Position numbers and translations under genes: made by a program. Shown piece after piece: positions 22,454-26,971 of a DNA stretch of 26,971 bases (position 1 is the first letter of the stretch; each line of letters starts with the position of its first letter). The DNA comes from an uncultured Clostridia bacterium (GTDB lineage Bacteria; Bacillota; Clostridia; Oscillospirales; Acutalibacteraceae), in NCBI GenBank assembly GCA_937888485.1, contig CALAQQ010000205.1, forward strand, positions 1-26,971. Reading direction: 5' to 3'. The notes under the pieces are model-generated. The model had not been told where the DNA came from, made no database searches, and saw only the letters and a program-made list of their open reading frames with translations.

Positions 22454-24205
22454 ATGAGTGGATTTGAAATGTTTACAGTCCGCATAATAACGGCGGTCAT
22501 ACTGGTTTTTATGACTCTGATAAACAGCGTTACGGGCGTTGGAACAATCACGGAAAAGCCTGAAGATATCAATGGTTCACTTGCCTGCACAGACGCTCTC
22601 GGCAGAAGTGTTGTTTCCGCAGGCGAAAGCGAAAAGCTTGTCGGTGTCTTCTATTTTCTCTGGCAGGGTCAGCACGGAAGCACTCGGATTATCGACAACT
22701 CAAAGCTTGTTAAAGAACATCCCGAAGCGATAAATTCGGAAGAAGAATGGATTGCGTCAGGCGGCGGAATTCAGCAGGAGTTTCATTTCTGGGGTGAACC
22801 GCTTCTCGGATATTATTCTGCAAGCGATGAATGGGTTTTCAGAAAGCATGTTCAGATGCTGACAGATGCTGCTGTTGATTTCATAGTTATCGACGCAACA
22901 AATGCATCTACATATTCAGAGCCTGCAAAAAAGCTTATAGGCGTATGGTATGAATATCTTCTTCAGGGCTTTGACGTTCCGCAAATCGCATATTACACCA
23001 ATTCCTATTCTGCAGATACAATCAACAGAATTTACGATGAAATTTATAACAACACTGAACTCAAGGTGAAATATCCCCGACTAGATGAGCTTTGGTTCCA
23101 CCTTGACGGTAAGCCGCTGATTATCGGCAACGAAAATGACGGTGAGATAAAACCCGAAGCCAAAGAATATTTCAGAATAAAGCAATCTCAATGGCCGAAT
23201 GCGGACAAGGTCGATGACGGTTTCCCATGGATGGAATTTGACCGTTCGCTCACATATCAATCTGTTTTCAAGAAAGACGGCGTTAAGATAATGAATGTTT
23301 CCGTTGCTCAGCATTCGGATACCTGTGCATTCAGCAAAACCGCATGATACGGCGCAAATGACCGCACCCGTTCGTGGCATAAGGGTGAAAATGATTCATC
23401 TGAAAATGCGATGCTATACGGCTATAACTTTGCGGAACAATGGGAGTTTGCAATTAAAATGAATCCCGACATTATTTTTGTAACGGGCTTTAATGAATGG
23501 GTTGCACAGAGACAGTCTCCCGAAGAAAACTATCCGATTGTTTTTGTTGACTGTGCCGACGAAAATGCCTCCCGTGATGTTGAACCCTCCGCAGGTGTTC
23601 TCGGCGATAACTACTATCTGCAGATGATAAATTATATCGCAAAGTTCAAGGGCGTAACAGGCAGAGTTGCAAAAAGCCCGAATGTGACAATAGACATTAA
23701 CGGAAGCTTTTCGCAATGGGATTCGGAGAAAATCAGTTCGGTATACAGAGATTACAAAAACGATACAGCCGACAGAAATTCGGTTGATTTTGCTCAGAAT
23801 CCGATAACCGATTCATCGGGAAGAAACGATATTGTCAATATGAAGGTCACCGAGGATGCAGAAAACTATTATTTTTACGTTGACACAGCCGACGAACTTT
23901 CTTCTCCCGACGGCGGAAGCTGGATGACGCTGTTTATTAATGAAAATATTGTTGTTAACCGCACTGCACCCGTTAACGGTAAAACCAACGTTGAGAAGAA
24001 CACCGACGGAGTTTTCACTGAAATCGGTGAATCCGAAATCCGATATGAGGGCAACAAGCTGATGCTTAAAGTTTCAAAAGCTCTTGTTGATTCAGCCAAC
24101 GGCTTCTGCTTCAAATGGGCAGATAATTATATCGGAAATAATATAAATTCCTTCTATACAAAGGGCGATGCCGCCCCTTACGGCAGACTTTGCTACTGTT
24201 ATTAA
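22454..24205 (+). pseudogene. GH99-like secreted protein interrupted by an in-frame TGA
   Basis: Two open stretches, 22454-23344 and 23348-24202, lie in the same frame and join into one 583-codon gene if the single TGA at 23345-23347 is read through. The first half has a signal peptide (IITAVILVFMTLINSVTG) and a GH99/WbsX-like TIM barrel (LVGVFYFLWQGQH, HFWGEPLLGYYSASDEWVFRKH, FIVIDATNA). After the stop it continues with YGANDRTRSWHKG, YGYNFAEQWEFAIKMNPDIIFVTGFNEWVAQR and a C-terminal beta-sandwich (INGSFSQWDSEKI onward). The lost residue is most simply Trp (TGG to TGA). The downstream frame shows no further damage, so decay is recent, the base is an error, or the codon is read through. It lies 51 nt after the beta-helix gene and probably shares its mRNA. 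Confidence 0.8.
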
Positions 24206-24297
24206 GCACAGCAAATAAACCGTTAAAATCCAATCTGTAGTATATAAAAATTTTTGTTTGGTTTTTTGAAAACGAATTTTATATTGAAACAAAAAAG

Positions 24298-24327
24298 AAC
24301 CCTTGGAATCGGTAGATTCCAAGGGTT
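24298..24327. terminator. Bidirectional terminator between the GH99-like gene and rpsI
   Basis: A perfect 13-bp stem AACCCTTGGAATC (24298-24310)/GATTCCAAGGGTT (24315-24327) has a 4-nt loop. A TTC tract lies to the right and a long T tract (complement of AAAAAAG) to the left. The remaining 24206-24297 is AT-rich with no gene. Confidence 0.9.
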
Positions 24328-24352
24328 TTCGATAATCCCCATTCGGGATAAA

Positions 24353-24751
24353 TTATCTCTTTGAGAACTGGGGTGCACGACGTGCGCCTTTGAGACCGTA
24401 CTTCTTTCTTTCCTTCATTCTGGGGTCTCTGGTAAGGAAACCTGCCTTCTTGAGGGCGGGACGAAGGTTTTCGTCATACTGAAGAAGTGCTCTTGCAATA
24501 CCGTGACGGATTGCACCAGCCTGGCCTGTAACACCGCCGCCGCCTACACGGCAGATGATGTCGAACTTTTCAGCTGTGTCTGTAAGTGCGAGAGGCTGAC
24601 GAACGATGAGCTTGAGTGTTTCAAGACCGAAATAATCGTCGATCTCTCTGTCATTGATTATAATCTTGCCTGTACCTGCATAAACACGTACTCTGGCAAC
24701 TGAACTCTTTCTGCGGCCTGTACCGTAGAAATAAGGATTTGAATCGTACAT
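24353..24751 (-). CDS. rpsI: 30S ribosomal protein S9 (uS9)
   Basis: The 132-residue protein is full length for bacterial S9: GTGRRKSSVARVRVYAGTGKI near residues 11-31, GGGGVTGQAGAIRHGIARAL near 71-90, LKKAGFLTRDPRMKERKKYG and the invariant end FSKR, whose C-terminal tail reaches the P-site tRNA. It lies 19 nt downstream of rplM with a GGGAGG ribosome site, the standard L13-S9 operon of bacteria. The operon ends at a bidirectional terminator. Confidence 0.98.
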   Translation of the reverse strand: MYDSNPYFYGTGRRKSSVARVRVYAGTGKIIINDREIDDYFGLETLKLIVRQPLALTDTAEKFDIICRVGGGGVTGQAGAIRHGIARALLQYDENLRPALKKAGFLTRDPRMKERKKYGLKGARRAPQFSKR

Positions 24752-24770
24752 TATTTATAGCCTCCCTTTC

Positions 24771-25199
24771 TTAAAATTCCCATGCTTCGGGCTTCTGAGC
24801 AGCGTGAACATGTTCTGCGCCCTTGAATACGCGAAGTCTGGTGAGAGCCTGACGGCCGATAACTGTGTCGGGAATCATACCCTTAACAGCGAGTGTCATA
24901 GCGAAATCAGCTCTTGTCTTCATAAGAGTGCTGTACTTAACCTCTTTGAGATGGCCGATATAACCTGTGTGACGATAGTACATTTTCTGATCAAGCTTCT
25001 TGCCTGTGAGGACAGCTTTTTCAGCGTTGATGATGATAACATGATCGCCGCAGTCAGCGTGAGGTGTGAAGATAGCCTTATGCTTGCCGCGAAGAAGCTT
25101 TGCAGCTTCAACAGCAACCTTACCCATGGGCTTGCCTGCTGCATCGATCACATACCACTTGCGGGTGATTTCGCCCGCTTTAGGCATATAAGTTGACAT
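24771..25199 (-). CDS. rplM: 50S ribosomal protein L13 (uL13)
   Basis: The 142-residue protein matches bacterial L13 throughout: ITRKWYVIDAAGKPMGKVA near residues 12-30, ADCGDHVIIINAEKAVLTGKKL, KMYYRHTGYIGHLKEV and GMIPDTVIGRQALTRLRVFKG. L13 is an early-assembling 23S rRNA-binding protein. GGAGG precedes the ATG and a near-consensus promoter lies directly upstream with a leader of about 30 nt. This leader is too short for the L13 autoregulatory leader known from some Firmicutes. Confidence 0.98.
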   Translation of the reverse strand: MSTYMPKAGEITRKWYVIDAAGKPMGKVAVEAAKLLRGKHKAIFTPHADCGDHVIIINAEKAVLTGKKLDQKMYYRHTGYIGHLKEVKYSTLMKTRADFAMTLAVKGMIPDTVIGRQALTRLRVFKGAEHVHAAQKPEAWEF

Positions 25200-25235
25200 A
25201 ACTTTTCCTCCGATTTAATTTTTTCGTGCTTGCAT

Positions 25236-25264
25236 ATATTATCACAAGGTTTTGATAATGTCAA
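25236..25264 (-). promoter_or_regulatory. Sigma-A promoter of rplM-rpsI
   Basis: On the minus strand: -35 TTGACA (25264-25259), a 17-nt spacer and the extended -10 TGA-TAATAT (-10 at 25241-25236). Confidence 0.85.
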
Positions 25265-25482
25265 TAGTCTTTTTTGAATTTTTTAATTTACATTCTGCAA
25301 TCTCTTGTTTTCTCGTTTTTTCTTCGTTTTTCATAGCAAATACTCACTTGCGATTTTTAAAATGTTTTTTCAAATGCGAACTTTTCGGCATGATTATTCC
25401 GTTTTTCGCAGGGTAAAATAAAGATATCATAAAAACGAAACGGGATGATTTTACGGCAATTTCAAACGGTGAATACAGCAAA

Positions 25483-25893
25483 ATGACAAAGAAGGCGTCA
25501 CCGCCGACAAATAAAGTCAAAAACGGTATTCTCGCCTTTGTAATCGGAGGAATCATATGCACTCTCGGAGAGGGAATCGGCATGATTTGTGCGAAATTCG
25601 GAATGGGTCGGGAGGACATAAAGCTGGTGATACCCGTAACACTGATTGTGCTTGCTTCAATTCTGACTTCGCTCGGTGTTTTCGATAAAATCGCATATTA
25701 CGCAGGTGCCGGGACGATAGTGCCCATAACGGGCTTTGCGAATGCGATTGTTTCCCCTGCCATGGAATTTCAGAGCGAGGGCAGAATTCTCGGTACAGGT
25801 GCGAATATGTTCAGAATCGCAGGACCTGTCATTGTTTACGGAGTTCTTACGGCTGTAATTTACGGAATTATATATTATATGTTTTTGAGATAA
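25483..25893 (+). CDS. spoVAC: SpoVAC/SpoVAE-family sporulation membrane protein
   Basis: This 136-residue membrane protein fits the SpoVA AC/AE family: FVIGGIICTLGEGIG near residues 19-33, ASILTSLGVFDKIAYYAGAGTIVPITGFANAIVSPAMEF near 58-96, then SEGRILGTGANMFRIAGPVIVYGV. SpoVA proteins form the membrane channel that moves dipicolinic acid into the developing spore and out at germination. ATG 25483 has only a weak GGTGA (25468-25472) 10 nt ahead. The frame stays open upstream to 25417 and reads NGEYSKMTKKASPP, which looks like a SpoVAC N-terminus, but no ATG, GTG or TTG exists there. No spoVAD or spoVAE neighbours are present. The stretch 25265-25482 before it is AT-rich with no recognised gene or sporulation promoter. 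Confidence 0.85.
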   Translation: MTKKASPPTNKVKNGILAFVIGGIICTLGEGIGMICAKFGMGREDIKLVIPVTLIVLASILTSLGVFDKIAYYAGAGTIVPITGFANAIVSPAMEFQSEGRILGTGANMFRIAGPVIVYGVLTAVIYGIIYYMFLR

Positions 25894-25894
25894 C

Positions 25895-25931
25895 AAAAGC
25901 CTTCCGTCGAAATGGAAGGCTTTTATCTTTT
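25895..25931. terminator. Bidirectional terminator between spoVAC and the antiporter gene
   Basis: AAAAGCCTTCC (25895-25905) pairs with GGAAGGCTTTT (25914-25924) around an 8-nt loop, followed by ATCTTTTTC rightward and GTTATC leftward. It starts 1 nt after the spoVAC stop. Confidence 0.85.
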
Positions 25932-25952
25932 TCAATTCAACCTATGCAGAAA

Positions 25953-26971
25953 TCATGATTTTTTTGCTGCTTTTTTGATAACGAGGAGTGTTGCGATTGT
26001 AAGAACAGCACCGATGGGAAGAGCAACGATTGCAAGACCTGTTCCTGCAAGTGCACCTGCGATGATGTATGTTACAAATGAAATACCTGCAACGGTAAGC
26101 GCATAGGGAAGCTGTGTTGAAACATGGTTGATGTGGTTGCACTGTGCGCCGGCAGAAGCCATGATTGTTGTATCCGAAATGGGTGAGCAGTGGTCGCCGC
26201 AAACTGCGCCTGCCATACAAGCCGAAATAGCAACTATCATAAGGGGATTTGTTGCTTCAAATACGCTGAGTACGATGGGAATAAGAATACCGAAGGTACC
26301 CCATGATGTACCGGTAGCGAAGGAAAGACCTACAGCGATGATGAAGATAATAGCGGGAAGAAGTGCCTGAAGAGCTCCTGCGCTGCCTTCTACGAGCTGT
26401 GAAATATAAATCTTGGCACCGAGAGAATCTGTCATAGCCTTAAGAGTCCATGCACAGGTAAGGATAAGGATGGCGGGAACCATAGCCTTGAAGCCTTCGG
26501 GGATGCATTCCATAGCGTCCTTGAAGGAGATAACCTTACGGCAGATCAGGTAGATGATGGTGATAACCAGTGCGATGGTGCCGCCCCAGGGCAGACCAAC
26601 GGTTGCATCGGTGTTGGCGAATGCATTTACGAAGGTTTCACCGGCGAACATACCGCCTACATACAGCAGACCGATTACGGAGATCACGATCAGAACCGCG
26701 ATGGGAATAATCAGATCCATAACCTTGCCCTTGGCGCTGCCCTGTTCTGTTTCAACGGCTTCGTGTTCGGTGCCGGAGGTGAACAGATCACCCTTTTCCA
26801 GGGCGTTCTTTTCATGGATTGCCATCGGGCCGTAGTCGAACTTCATCAGGGTGATCATGATGATGAACGCCAGAGTCAGCAGAGAGTAGAAGTTGTAGGG
26901 AATGGCGCGGACAAAGAGCTCAATGCCGCTGTAGCCGACATCAAGGCCTTCGGTGGCCACGGCAACGGCAG
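25953..26971 (-). CDS. nhaC: NhaC-family Na+/H+ antiporter, 5' end outside the window
   Basis: The last 339 codons of a polytopic membrane protein are present and the frame stays open to the edge, so the start is not visible. At least eight hydrophobic segments are seen. The strongest signatures are GLSFATGTSWGTFGILIPIVLS and the loop AGAVCGDHCSPISDTTIMASAGAQCNHINHVSTQLPYAL, typical of NhaC and the related arginine/ornithine-type antiporters of that family. Known members exchange Na+ for H+ across the cytoplasmic membrane. A hydrophilic, acidic loop (about window codons 50-80, EHEAVETEQGSAKGK) separates the two halves. Leu codon use switches abruptly inside the gene. The symbol is by family similarity only. 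Confidence 0.85.
   Translation of the reverse strand, partial: AVAVATEGLDVGYSGIELFVRAIPYNFYSLLTLAFIIMITLMKFDYGPMAIHEKNALEKGDLFTSGTEHEAVETEQGSAKGKVMDLIIPIAVLIVISVIGLLYVGGMFAGETFVNAFANTDATVGLPWGGTIALVITIIYLICRKVISFKDAMECIPEGFKAMVPAILILTCAWTLKAMTDSLGAKIYISQLVEGSAGALQALLPAIIFIIAVGLSFATGTSWGTFGILIPIVLSVFEATNPLMIVAISACMAGAVCGDHCSPISDTTIMASAGAQCNHINHVSTQLPYALTVAGISFVTYIIAGALAGTGLAIVALPIGAVLTIATLLVIKKAAKKS

Noticed and set aside
23345..23380. TGA 23345 as a selenocysteine codon
   Set aside because: No stable hairpin of the bacterial SECIS type follows the TGA within the expected distance, and the family is not a selenoprotein family. A Trp-to-stop change is simpler.
24092..24322. Minus-strand open frame at the end of the GH99-like gene
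   Set aside because: It runs through the terminator hairpin and antisense to clear coding sequence; no family features or ribosome site.
25200..25235. L13 autoregulatory leader before rplM
   Set aside because: The promoter is directly upstream and the leader of about 30 nt is AT-rich with no stem-loop.

Overview
The window looks like chromosomal DNA of an anaerobic, spore-lineage member of the Clostridia, most likely Oscillospiraceae/Ruminococcaceae. The signs are a SpoVAC-family gene, a DUF4364 gene, a QueT transporter behind a preQ1-type leader, meso-diaminopimelate dehydrogenase, a ferredoxin-dependent thioredoxin reductase-like protein, strong AGGAGG or GGTGAT ribosome binding sites, and moderately low GC with CTT/CTC as the usual Leu codons. 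The taxonomic placement is inference. There are no rRNA or tRNA genes, no CRISPR array and no recognisable mobile element.

Layout. 1-1059: the end of a HAD phosphatase, then a preQ1-like riboswitch with queT, then a small XRE-type regulator. 1104-4259 (minus): ileS. 4459-7647 (plus): a compact operon of a HEYGH membrane protein, a GPH sugar:cation symporter, a DUF4364 protein and AraD-type ribulose-phosphate 4-epimerase. 7710-10055 (plus): three separate genes, namely a zinc-ribbon membrane protein, a YgjV-family membrane protein and a cysteine-synthase-family PLP enzyme. 10098-11084 (minus): ddh. 11268-16793 (plus): topB, an orphan oligopeptide-binding lipoprotein, a VanZ-like protein and a GH5-fold protein, with every junction overlapping by 1-4 nt. 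16896-17534 (plus): an orotate-phosphoribosyltransferase-like protein with an altered PRPP loop. 17604-18508 (minus): a redox operon of a miniature FTR catalytic protein, thioredoxin and a rhodanese lipoprotein. 18566-20961 (minus) and 21128-24205 (plus): two divergent transcription units carrying carbohydrate-active genes, a nitroreductase plus a GH110-like secreted beta-helix enzyme on one side and a cytoplasmic beta-helix protein plus a GH99-like secreted protein broken by an in-frame TGA on the other. 24353-25199 (minus): rplM-rpsI. 25483-25893 (plus): spoVAC-like. 25953 to the end (minus): an NhaC-type Na+/H+ antiporter that runs off the window.

How the parts work together. The 4459-7647 operon looks made to import a pentose or pentose-containing sugar and feed it to the pentose phosphate pathway. 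The 18.5-24.2 kb block looks like host- or plant-glycan degradation; its two divergent promoters carry the same 12-bp element just downstream of their -10 boxes, which suggests one shared regulator. The FTR-thioredoxin-rhodanese operon would carry electrons from ferredoxin through thioredoxin, perhaps to an extracytoplasmic sulfur-transfer protein.

The items most worth a second look are: a GH5-fold protein that has lost both catalytic glutamates, in a tightly coupled operon with topB; a 66-residue FTR-like protein with re-spaced cysteines; a phosphoribosyltransferase whose PRPP-loop acid pair is Ala-Val; the GH110-like enzyme and its shared operator; the in-frame TGA; and an abrupt Leu-codon switch inside the NhaC gene. 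All five convergent gene pairs share a single bidirectional terminator hairpin.
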